From assembly GCA_964578835.1 (NCBI GenBank), contig CAZOEL010000025.1:1-64000 (forward strand): a DNA stretch of 64,000 nucleotides, given 5' to 3'. Below the pieces are notes generated by a model that was given only the letters and a program-made list of their open reading frames with translations, was not told where the DNA came from and made no database searches. This DNA is from CAZOEL01 sp964578835 (GTDB lineage Bacteria; Desulfobacterota; Syntrophobacteria; Syntrophobacterales; Syntrophobacteraceae). The position numbers were made by a program, and so were the translations under genes. Positions 34,601 through 42,427 of this stretch are shown in pieces (the stretch's first letter is position 1; each line of letters begins with the position of its first letter).

Positions 34601-34916
34601 TTTGACTGCCCAGAATGGCGAAGAGGCCTGGAAACTGTTCCAAATGAAGGCCGAAGAAATTGACCTCCTGTTTTTGGATGTGGTGATGCCGGGACTTGGG
34701 GGCAAGATAGTCTATGAAAGGGCGCAAGCGCTCAAGTCGACGATACCGGTTCTCTTTGCCAGCGGCTACACCGAAAACGCCGTGCACACCAACTTCGTTC
34801 TGGAAAAAGGCTTTAAGCTCATCCAAAAGCCCTTCAGCAGCGAAGAGCTTCTGCGCTCGGTGCGCGAGGCTCTGAACACAACGAGCTCTGGCGACGATCT
34901 TCAAGAAAAGGCGTGA
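31689..34916 (+). CDS. Cache-PAS hybrid sensor histidine kinase
   Basis: About 1075 residues. An N-terminal membrane helix (residues 12-35) and a second near 350 flank a ~310-residue periplasmic tandem Cache region (GRGYYFATSMDG, DGYIFVVSYNG). Cytoplasmic parts are a HAMP-like linker, two PAS domains, HisKA with phospho-acceptor His in GGIAHDFNNLLQ, HATPase (NARDAMPDGG, DTGCGMD, GQGTGLGLA) and a receiver whose phospho-Asp is in LLFLDVVMPG. Cache domains sense small organic ligands outside the cytoplasm. GGGAG eight bases before the ATG at 31689 supports this start. It follows the FHA-EAL gene directly; its output is unknown because no response-regulator effector is adjacent. Confidence 0.92.
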   Translation: MDSNTKRFSVLWILFLAFAAIVTLIVIGIGYFLFSSNYRSFQLEAGRLREEYVKSQQQKIKDEVCKVIEFIYYSSSKAENRLKIAVKERVYEAHAIAAHLYAEHHKSKSDEEMRKLILDALRRIRFNNGRGYYFATSMDGVELLFADHPEFEGRSLLDLQASDGSYVIRDMIELVKREGEGFYHYAWTKPDAEGRDFPKIAYIKYFEPLNCFIGTGEYLDDVEKDIQKEVLDRIGNIRFGEDGYIFVVSYNGVTLMNSVQPALIGKPMWEMTDPYGVKVIQEERKAAEKPEGEFIHYHWQKPSTKLISPKISFVKGFPRWQWMVGAGVYADEVESIIAARELEMKQKMLNGAFGLGFILLAILFGSLALSYCLSRYFKRQLDLFLLFFKDMEEGGRPVATERLLLSELHELGASANSMLEERQRTEKELRESEQRFHSLFSNMAEGVALHELMMDESGQPTDYRIIDVNPGFERILEIGRNDIIGKLASQAYGTSEAPYLKEYGETTLSGVASRLQIYFSPMDRYFEISVAPLGERTFATIFSDVTSRTRSEEALRDRERELSRAHSIAHIGSYSIDIASGKAVWSEELKQITGCEENDLSIDSISSLLHPEDRDFALDLFKRARKEGVSFDVEYRIIRGDGDVRWLHERTEVQPDASGSPARIYGTIQDISSAKKAEEEKEQLELQLRQAQKLEAVGTLAGGIAHDFNNLLQVINGYTDMVIEELGFKHASTSSLIEVAKAGRRAASLVGQLLAFSRRQLLRPENLDLNEVITHLLKMLERLIGEHIRLDFVPGHRLGTVYADRGMVEQILVNLCVNARDAMPDGGTLTIETENVWINGSYRETHPWALPGRYILVSVTDTGCGMDKTTQERIFEPFFTTKEQGQGTGLGLATVYGIVKQHQGLIHVYSEPGKGSTFKVYLAAVERLACDVGSKIEPAAVGGSETILLAEDEEMVRNLAARILERAGYKILTAQNGEEAWKLFQMKAEEIDLLFLDVVMPGLGGKIVYERAQALKSTIPVLFASGYTENAVHTNFVLEKGFKLIQKPFSSEELLRSVREALNTTSSGDDLQEKA

Positions 34917-34935
34917 AAATCAACAGGCAGGAGTA

Positions 34936-35232
34936 TTATACCTGCATGCGCATGATCTCTTGATACGCCTCCATGGCTTTGCTGCGAGCCTTGACCAGCA
35001 ATTGCCGGCTGATGCCGGCTTCTTCCATCTTGATCATTGTTTCATGTATATTCGACCCGCCGTTGATGACGCTCTGCATCATGGCCGCGCTTGACTCATG
35101 CTGCAGCTTGTCCACCTCTGAAAGCTTCGATTTCAATTCATCGAAAAAGGAGGGCGACGACGAGGACTGCCCCGGTTTGACAGCATCCTTGTACTCTCCC
35201 TGAATTTGCTGCAAAGCTGGCGAAATCTTCAT
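34936..35232 (-). CDS. fliE: Flagellar hook-basal body protein FliE
   Basis: About 98 residues. FliE links the MS ring to the proximal rod. The C-terminal half has the family pattern (INGGSNIHETMIKMEEAGISRQLLVKARSK in spirit; ending YQEIMRMQV). AAGGA nine bases before the ATG at 35232 supports the start. It follows flgB by 54 bp, but the expected flgC between them is missing, and no fliF follows: the next gene, 20 bp away, is the convergent histidine kinase. Confidence 0.9.
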   Translation of the reverse strand: MKISPALQQIQGEYKDAVKPGQSSSSPSFFDELKSKLSEVDKLQHESSAAMMQSVINGGSNIHETMIKMEEAGISRQLLVKARSKAMEAYQEIMRMQV

Positions 35233-35286
35233 ACTCTTCAAATCCTTCTCAATGTCATAGCCTGTGGGCTCGCCGCGCCTGCGCCA

Positions 35287-35670
35287 TTACGCATCGCGAA
35301 TGGTCTCCTTGAGGCCATTGAGCTTCTTGTTCAGCATCGCCACCATCATGTTGTACTCGATGTTGTTCCTGCTGAGCTTCATCATCTCCTGATCCAAGTC
35401 GACCGGTCCCGTTTCGACGATTTCAGGCGACGCCATGGCCGCGCGCAGATCCGAAGGGTCAATGTGTTGACTGTTCGATATAGCCAAATTCATGCCCTCC
35501 CCCTCCATGGACTGCCGCAATGCTTCATCGAAGGAAAGAGCTTTTGACACATAGCCCGGCGTATTGATGTTGGCCATGTTTCCCGAGATGACCTTCTGAT
35601 CGAGCGAGTCCATGCTCAAGCGGTCCCGCACCAACTCTACCGCCCTGTCAAAAACAATACTCCTATCCAT
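35287..35670 (-). CDS. flgB: Flagellar basal-body rod protein FlgB
   Basis: 127 residues from the ATG at 35670, which has GGGGAG four bases upstream; the frame is open further but not protein-like. FlgB forms the proximal rod of the flagellum. The rod-protein motif NMANINTPGYVSK is near residue 27 and the C-terminal helix (EMMKLSRNNIEYNMMVAMLNKKL) is intact, so it is full length. In most genomes flgB-flgC-fliE are contiguous; here flgC is absent and only 54 bp separate flgB from fliE. Confidence 0.93.
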   Translation of the reverse strand: MDRSIVFDRAVELVRDRLSMDSLDQKVISGNMANINTPGYVSKALSFDEALRQSMEGEGMNLAISNSQHIDPSDLRAAMASPEIVETGPVDLDQEMMKLSRNNIEYNMMVAMLNKKLNGLKETIRDA

Positions 35671-36470
35671 GTTACTCCCCTTAATTATATTTCCATCACT
35701 CCAGCTAAAAAAATCCCTCCTCTCAAAAACCTCTCCCCTTCTCTTCAACCAACATTTAGCAAAACTCATACCCTGCAGTCAGTATCCGACCATGAAAAGA
35801 TGCAGTATTTCAAGAGTCATTATTCTAACAATACTATCTAACTGATTTATAACGTATAGCTAGCTTGTCTAACCCGAGCCGTTGGACGTTACCCTTCAAT
35901 TCTTTCTTGTTTATCTACCAAACAACCCAGAGATCCCGTAGCGATACACACTATATAAAATCAGAAGGCTAAGTCAGTAGCATATCTGGTCTATCTATTA
36001 TAGTATATAATACCCATTATTTAAATACACCATGCGCGCAGCAGATATGCATTAGTTTACCCATTGTCCCACCCAATTAAATTCACTATTGTGACATGCA
36101 AGATCCCGACACGCTGGGTATAGCTATAACTATAATAGCTTAGCCATGTGAGTTGAAATATCCAATAGTTCACTGCCTCCGCAACGAGCGCATTTTACTC
36201 CCGTGATTTGTTGCTTCAGCAACAAAGACTGCTTTGATGGCTCTTGTTCAGAGGGAAGGATTTATGTCGGTCAGAAGGCATCAGCCCCACGACGCCGGTG
36301 AGTATCGGGTCAATCGATTTAAACAACCATTAACCTGAGCTACGCACAGAGCCATTTCAGCGAATAAGCGGAGCGTGCGTGAGTCTCTTCCAGAGGAGGG
36401 TGGACAAATCGAGAGGCTGTTTAGGAATAACCCAGTTTGATGAGAACAAATTGTCAAAAGGAGTAATGAA
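35671..36470. other. AT-rich 800-bp intergenic region
   Basis: This stretch has no credible gene and is clearly more AT-rich than its surroundings between about 35770 and 36170. A perfect hairpin TTTGTTGC-TTCA-GCAACAAA occupies 36207-36226. The following ~200 bp up to the secreted-protein gene are more GC-balanced and could be an untranslated leader. No riboswitch class was recognised. Confidence 0.5.
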
Positions 36471-37829
36471 ATGAGAAAACGAAACAGGTTATCAACAGCG
36501 TTGGCTATCTTTTTTATCGCGTTTACGATGGTCCCCGCCGCCAACGCGGCGCTGAACGCAGTCGATCCCGGTCCTTATACTGCCGCAACCGGCTTCTTTC
36601 CACTCTGGTACCAGGATTCGAAAGGCGTGCCACTGGAACTCTGCCTTCAAAACATTATCTCGCCTGATCCAGCTGCATTAGGGGGCCCTATGTGCGTCCT
36701 TTTAGCTGGACCGGGCTTCGACCCCGCCTTGCCGATCGCCTTCCCCGGCAACTTTCCCGATGAAGCCTTTTGGTTCACAGTTGATGCCCGAGTGAGAAAC
36801 GCCGGACGCTTTGATGTCAGAATCATCATCAACCTGGAAGCGGCTTTTTCTCCGGAAGGAGCTCAGATAAGCTTCGCCAGAGTACGCCTTCGTGGAGAAG
36901 TCGAAGTCCCTGGAGTCTACACATTCACTCATCCCTACGGCGTCGAAGTGCTAAACATTACTGACACCGGAAGCAGGGGGGTCAACTACACTCGGGATAT
37001 AGGCATCGGAGTCGCGGGAACATTCACCGGCGCGCTCTCAGGCGATATCGGACCCTTTCTCGTCAAAGCAGACAGTCCCGGTGGCGCTCCCACACCAATC
37101 CTGATAGGCTCCGACACCTTTCTTGGCGACCCAAACGTCGACCAGTGGGTCACGGGCAGCACGATTATTGACGCTCAGGGAATTCCACAGAACTATTTCC
37201 GGGCTCAAGGGCCTGGCGGAATAGACTTAATCACAGATTTATTCAAAATTTCCGGTAAAGTATTCAAAGGCGAGGAGATTCCCGCCCCGGTTTCTGTCGA
37301 TCGCACATCCTACAGCAGGAGCCTTCTTGGCACACAAATGGACATTTTCTCCACGGGCCCGGAAACGGCGATCTTCTCTTTTGCCGACTCTTCCGCGCCT
37401 CCAGTTATTGTTCCCATGAACGCACACCCTCCCGGCAAGTTTTTCGGCCAGGCGCCTGTTCCGCCAGCTACTCTGGGACCAGTGACGCTGACATCAAACA
37501 ACACACCGTATAATCTCCCTTCTATGCCGGCCAACAGTACAGGAACCTATATCAGTCCGGTAACGGATCTCGTCTTCATCACACGGGCTGAATACAATGC
37601 AGCCACACAAACGCTCGAGATTGAAGCTTCATCAAGCGATGAAATCGGAGATGCAGCGGGACCGGTAGCGCTGACAGCAACAGGCTTTGGAGACCTTGTA
37701 TCTGACCCCCTGCTTCCACCCCCGACCCTTCGCCTCACAATTCCCGGAATTGTGATTCCTCCGGCGGTAATTACCGTGACTTCCACTGCAGGCGGCTCTG
37801 ACACAGAAGAAGTGATTTACGTTCCATAG
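36471..37829 (+). CDS. Secreted protein, paralogue of the next gene
   Basis: 452 residues with a Sec signal peptide (basic MRKRNR, hydrophobic core, cleavage likely after AANA near residue 25). The mature part begins GPYTAATGFFPLWYQDSKG and shares a ~400-residue domain with the downstream gene: YQD-x-x-G-x-x-LELCL, the GDIGPFLVK/R block, FKISGK/FAISGK, and a closing AGGSDTE segment. Two conserved Cys in the N-terminal part may form a disulfide. AAAGGAG seven bases upstream supports the start. I recognise no characterised function; it is probably a surface or extracellular beta-rich protein. Confidence 0.75.
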   Translation: MRKRNRLSTALAIFFIAFTMVPAANAALNAVDPGPYTAATGFFPLWYQDSKGVPLELCLQNIISPDPAALGGPMCVLLAGPGFDPALPIAFPGNFPDEAFWFTVDARVRNAGRFDVRIIINLEAAFSPEGAQISFARVRLRGEVEVPGVYTFTHPYGVEVLNITDTGSRGVNYTRDIGIGVAGTFTGALSGDIGPFLVKADSPGGAPTPILIGSDTFLGDPNVDQWVTGSTIIDAQGIPQNYFRAQGPGGIDLITDLFKISGKVFKGEEIPAPVSVDRTSYSRSLLGTQMDIFSTGPETAIFSFADSSAPPVIVPMNAHPPGKFFGQAPVPPATLGPVTLTSNNTPYNLPSMPANSTGTYISPVTDLVFITRAEYNAATQTLEIEASSSDEIGDAAGPVALTATGFGDLVSDPLLPPPTLRLTIPGIVIPPAVITVTSTAGGSDTEEVIYVP

Positions 37830-37850
37830 AACGGAAGAAGGAGGTGAACC

Positions 37851-40800
37851 ATGAGAACCGCGAATGAGAGAATCGCCCATCATAGAAGGAGATCCACCAT
37901 GCATAAGAGAATAGTCATAATGCTCTTATCCGCCATCATGCTGCTGAGCGTTGTTCAGACCTCACAATCACAGGTGGTGTTGCCGGATTTAGACTTAGTC
38001 GGTCCGGTTAGTCCGGGAACGGGATATTTTCCGGTCTGGTACCAGGATACTACAGGACGACAATTGGAGCTCTGCCTATCGACAACGGAGTCGCCTGCGG
38101 CTCCGGGCTTTCCGATGTGCGTTCTCAATGCCGATCCCGGATACAACCTGGGGCTGCCCATCGTATTCCCGGATAATTTCCCCAGCGAATCCTTCTGGTT
38201 CACTGCTGACGCCGATATTGTCGATGCAACCGCGGGAGTCAATGCCCGTTTTGTATCCTCCGTTGAGGCAGCCTTCACAACAGGAGTGGTCAAGAATGGA
38301 GATCAGATAAGCTTTACGAGAATCCGCTTCTTTGTCGACCTGACTGTTCCGGGCACATACACATTCACACATCCTTTCGGCGTCGACACATTCGTTGTCG
38401 ACACTATTGATCCCATTGGCAGAGAGATTCAATACACACGCGACCTCGGCGTAGCCGAAAACATCTTCACAGGGGCCCTCGCAGGCGATATCGGTCCCTT
38501 TCTGGTCCGATCAAATGCTCCCGGCGGCGCGCCTGCTCCGATTACAGTTGGCGCAGAGACATTCGTGGGAGATCCCAATGTCTTACAGTTTGTAACCGGC
38601 AGCCCTTTCGGAACCAATTTTTTTCGTATAGAGGGGCCTAACGGAATAGTCCTGAAGACCGATCTATTCGCCATCTCCGGCAAGATCTTCGGCGGCGCCC
38701 TTCCTGCTCCACTCTCTTTTGACCGGGCAACCTACAGCCGCACGGCTGCCGGAACACGGCTAGATGTTTTCGCCACATCCGATCCGGCTGCCTCACTCAC
38801 ATACAGAGAAGCCGTAGCGCCTGGCGGGGAGCTTCCCCTGATCGGAGACACGCTGACAAACCGTTTCCTGGGACAACAGAATAACCCTGCGGCCATTCCC
38901 ACCAGCCTCGTTGTCCAGGCGTCTCTGGCCGGATCTCCGACCACTCAGTTGAGCAAACAAGTCACAGATCTGGTGAAGATCACCAAAGCATCTTATTCAA
39001 TAGCTGCGCAGGAATTGACCATAGAAGCGTTCTCGAGCGATGAAGCTCTGCTTCCCGTCCTTACAGCGGTAGGTCTGGGCGATTTGATTCCTCCCGCGGC
39101 AGGCGGAGCTACTCAAAGCCTGGTAGTTTCCAACTTACCGGAGCCTCCAGCAAAGGTCACGGTCAAGTCCTCGGCAGGTGGATCGGATACCGAGCCAGTT
39201 GTAGTGATTCCTGCGAATTTGCCACCTGTGCTGGCGCCGTTCAACCCTGTTACCATCCTTGTCGGTCAGCTTTTGAACCTCCAAGCGGTTGCAACCGATG
39301 CTCCCGGCGATCTGCTCGCCTTCTCCATGGCCAGCGCCGACGGCATCACGCCTCTGCCCACAGGTCTTATAATCGATCAGCTAACCGGACTCATCAGCTG
39401 GACACCGGCCGATGCCGATGCCTCACCAACTCCTTACAGCCTCATTGTCACCGTTACCGATCAGGGCGGCCTTAGCGCCTCCCAGCCACTCCAGATCACC
39501 GTCAACGCCGCCAATGTCGCTCCGCTTCTTGACGCGCTTGCTCCTGTGATCTCGACTGTCGGTCAGCTTTTGAACCTCCAGGCGGTGGCGACCGACACCC
39601 TTGGCGATGTGCTCACCTTCTCCATGGCCAATGCCGACGGCATCACGCCTCTGCCCACAGGTCTTATAATCGATCAGCTAACCGGACNNNNNNNNNNNNN
39701 NNNNNNNNNNNNNNNNNNNNNNNNNNNNNNNNNNNNNNNNNNNNNNNNNNNNNNNNNNNNNNNNNNNNNNNNNNNNNNNNNNNNNNNGCCGACGGCATCA
39801 CGCCTCTGCCCACAGGTCTTATAATCGATCAGCTAACCGGACTCATCAGCTGGACACCGGCCGATGCCGATGCCTCACCAACTCCTTACAGCCTCATTGT
39901 CACCGTTACCGATCAGGGCGGCCTTAGCGCCTCCCAGCCACTCCAGATCACCGTCAACGCCGCCAATGTCGCTCCGGTTGCGGTTAATGATACAGCAGCC
40001 ACATTTCAGGACGCCGCCGTGCCAATCACGGTACTCGCCAATGATACGGATGCAGACGGAGTCTTGAACCCGGCAACTGTTACAGCTACAGCTCCGGCAA
40101 ACGGAACCGTGACTGTCGACGCTGCGGGCGTGGTCACATATACCCCGAATTTGGCCTTCATAGGCTCCGACAGCTTTACTTATACGGTTAGCGACGACTT
40201 GGGAGCAATCTCCAATGTTGCAACGGTAAACGTAACCGTATCCCCGATAGCAAACGGTGTTATCGTCATCTCGCCAAACGGTGGAGAATCCTTTGCAAGA
40301 GGAGCTGGAGTTACGATCTCATGGAGCTACACGGGTAATCCTGGATCGACCGTAGATATCGAACTCATGCAAAACAACAGAAGAGCCAGGAGAATAGCCA
40401 GAAGGATTCCAATAGGAACAGGCGGCTCAGGCTCTTTCAACTGGACTGTTCCCACAGCCCAGCGGGTAGGCGCAGATTACAGCATCCGAGTGTCAGTCTC
40501 AAACAACGCAGGCATGGCGGACACAAGTAATGCGTCCTTCAGCATTATTCCGACTGGAACCGTTCCTCCACCTGCTGGCGGGGAAGCCATTGCAATCAGA
40601 AGGGCATTCGTGAATGCAAAAACCAGAGCAGCAGCAATACGGGGACCACAGTTCAGTTTTCAGGGGACTGCAACTCCCGGCGCAACCCTCAATTTCTATC
40701 TGGGACCGGACACGACAGGTCCTTATATTGGCTCTGCTGTTGCCAATGCTCGAGGAAACTGGTCCTTTAGAAGACGGGTCCCAACCATTGGATTGCCAAT

Positions 40801-40876
40801 CACCACGGGGGCTTTCAGTATTCAGACCTCTGGAGGCGGTACCCTACTGAATCAGGCATTCGCTATAAGCCAATAA
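37851..40876 (+). CDS. Secreted multidomain protein with Ig-like repeats (interrupted by gap)
   Basis: One gene split by the assembly gap: the frame entering at 39687 and the frame leaving from 39788 both belong to it. In order: signal peptide (hydrophobic LLSAIMLLSVV), a ~430-residue domain paralogous to the preceding gene, two visible ~99-residue putative-Ig (He_PIG-like) repeats plus a partial one after the gap, a cadherin/VCBS-like domain (VAVNDTAATF, VLANDTDADG, GSDSFTYTVSDD), a GPI-anchor-type SPNGGESF domain and a C-terminal beta domain. It looks like a surface adhesin or matrix protein. AAGGAGGTG lies before 37851; an ATG at 37899, also with a good site, would give a more usual signal peptide. 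Confidence 0.75.
39223..39979 (+). repeat. 297-bp tandem coding repeats flanking the gap
   Basis: The segment starting GCCGACGGCATCACGCC occurs at 39336, 39633 and 39787-39788 on. The first two copies are 297 bp (99 codons) apart and nearly identical at DNA level, pointing to recent duplication or gene conversion. The third copy abuts the gap. Confidence 0.85.
39688..39787. other. Assembly gap, 100 N
   Basis: Exactly 100 N inside the tandem repeat array, so probably a placeholder. With a 297-bp period and 55 bp of the interrupted unit present, the true missing length should be 242 bp or 242 plus multiples of 297. This also satisfies the reading-frame requirement (2 modulo 3). Confidence 0.9.
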
Positions 40877-40890
40877 CAGCAACCTCATAG

Positions 40891-40920
40891 ACAAGGTGGG
40901 GCCGAAAGGCTCCACTTTGT
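40891..40920 (+). terminator. Probable terminator after the secreted-protein gene
   Basis: ACAAGGTGGGGCC and GGCTCCACTTTGT pair along 13 bp, counting two G-U pairs, around a GAAA tetraloop, 14 bp after the stop codon. No strong T run follows. Confidence 0.6.
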
Positions 40921-41152
40921 CCGCCCACGCACTATCCCCCATTCTAGCATGGCATCCTTTCTACGCTTTCATCTAAGCAACAAAGCAATGAAAAGTTGAG
41001 AGCAACCCTTTTCATTTGCGCCAGATTTGCACATTTCATAAAGAATCCTTGGTTTACCTGTAATCTATTATCAGCTAAAAGGATTCGACGAGCGAAGGCC
41101 GCGCGATAGGCAAGCGACTTGAAAGCATGGAATAATTTCCGGAGGAAGAGAT

Positions 41153-42295
41153 ATGAACTTTGATCTGACCGAAGAACAGAAGATGATCCAAGAGATGGCC
41201 CGCAAATTTGCCGAGCGTGAGATCAAGCCGGTTGCGGCCGAGCTGGATAGAACGCACCGGCACCCGGCGGAGATTGTCGCCCAGATGGGGGAGCTGGGGC
41301 TGATGGGGGTGGTCATCCCGGAGGAGTACGGCGGAGCGGGGATGGATTATGTGAGCTATGCGCTCTCCATGATCGAGATATCGAAGGCCTGCGCCTCCTG
41401 CGGCGTGATCATGAGCGTTTGCAACAGCCTCTACAACTTTCCCGTCTACAAGTACGGGACCGAGGAGCAGAAGCAAAAATTCCTGCGCCCGGTTGCGAGC
41501 GGAGAGGCCATCGGGTGCTATGGATTGACGGAAGCAGGGGCTGGCTCCGACCCTGCCGGGATGCGCACCACAGCCGTGCTCGATGGAGATGTGTGGGTGA
41601 TAAATGGAGTCAAAAAGTTCATCACCAACGGTAACGTTGCAGACTACAGCGTGGTGGCCGCTGTGACGGACAAGTCAGCCGGCTACAAGGGGATCAGCTC
41701 CTTTTTAGTCGATCTCAAGAATACCCAAGGCTTCCATGTGGGAACCGTTGAGGAGAAGCTGGGCATCAACGCCTCTGGAACCGCTGAGCTGGTCTTCGAG
41801 GAGGCCAGGATTCCCAAGGAAAACCTCCTTGGAAAGCTGGGAGAAGGCTTCAAGCAAATGCTCACTACCCTCGATGGCGGGAGGATAGGAATTGCATCCC
41901 AGGCGCTTGGCATCGGCCGCTCCATTCTGGAAGAGGCCGTGGAATACGCCAAGACCCGCGAGCAGTTCGGGAAGTCGATCGCCTCCTTTCAAGCCATCCA
42001 GTGGAAGCTTGCCGACATGGCTACGAAGCTCGACGCCGCGGAGCTCCTCACGCTCAGAGCCGCATGGCTCGAACAGAATGGCCGGGGATACGAAAAGGAA
42101 GCCGCCATGGCCAAGCTCATGGCTTCAGACACGGCCATGTGGGCTGCGGTCGAAGGCGTGCAGGTGCTCGGAGGCTATGGGTACTGCAAGGATTACCCCA
42201 TGGAGCGCCACCTGCGCGACGCCAAGATCACTCAGATTTACGAAGGCACAAACGAGATCATGCGTCTCGTCATCGCTCGCAGGCTAATGAAATAG
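41153..42295 (+). CDS. Acyl-CoA dehydrogenase (short/branched-chain type)
   Basis: 380 residues, the standard length. FAD-dependent alpha,beta-desaturation of an acyl-CoA, with electrons passed to ETF. The family signatures are present: CYGLTEAGAGSDPAGM, TREQFGKSIASFQAIQW, QVLGGYGY, and the catalytic Glu in IYEGTNEIMRLVIAR. It resembles butyryl/isobutyryl-type enzymes, but chain-length preference cannot be set from sequence alone. GGAGGAAGAG lies before the ATG. No ETF or other beta-oxidation genes are adjacent. It is followed by a convergent cyclase gene with a shared inverted repeat between. Confidence 0.94.
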   Translation: MNFDLTEEQKMIQEMARKFAEREIKPVAAELDRTHRHPAEIVAQMGELGLMGVVIPEEYGGAGMDYVSYALSMIEISKACASCGVIMSVCNSLYNFPVYKYGTEEQKQKFLRPVASGEAIGCYGLTEAGAGSDPAGMRTTAVLDGDVWVINGVKKFITNGNVADYSVVAAVTDKSAGYKGISSFLVDLKNTQGFHVGTVEEKLGINASGTAELVFEEARIPKENLLGKLGEGFKQMLTTLDGGRIGIASQALGIGRSILEEAVEYAKTREQFGKSIASFQAIQWKLADMATKLDAAELLTLRAAWLEQNGRGYEKEAAMAKLMASDTAMWAAVEGVQVLGGYGYCKDYPMERHLRDAKITQIYEGTNEIMRLVIARRLMK

Positions 42296-42347
42296 AGGCT
42301 CCGGCGACGGCATCCCGGAGTCCTGAGGCCTTTTTAAGAAGATACTG

Positions 42348-42427
42348 GATGCTTGATACCGGATGCCGGATGAAAGTTTCAAATTCCTGGCTGGCCAGTC
42401 TTTATCCGGCATCCGGTATCAAGCATC
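42348..42427. repeat. 24-bp perfect inverted repeat at a convergent junction
   Basis: The left arm 42348-42371 (GATGCTTGATACCGGATGCC and four more bases) is exactly complementary to 42404-42427, with a 32-nt loop. It lies between the acyl-CoA dehydrogenase and the cyclase genes, and its right arm includes the last base of the cyclase stop codon. Related GCCGGAT/ATCCGGC hairpins occur at 30443-30464. It may act as a bidirectional terminator and belongs to a dispersed repeat family. Confidence 0.75.

Noticed and set aside
39223..39979. CRISPR-like array
   Set aside because: The repeats are 297 bp, in frame, and encode Ig-like protein domains; there are no short repeats with unique spacers and no cas genes.
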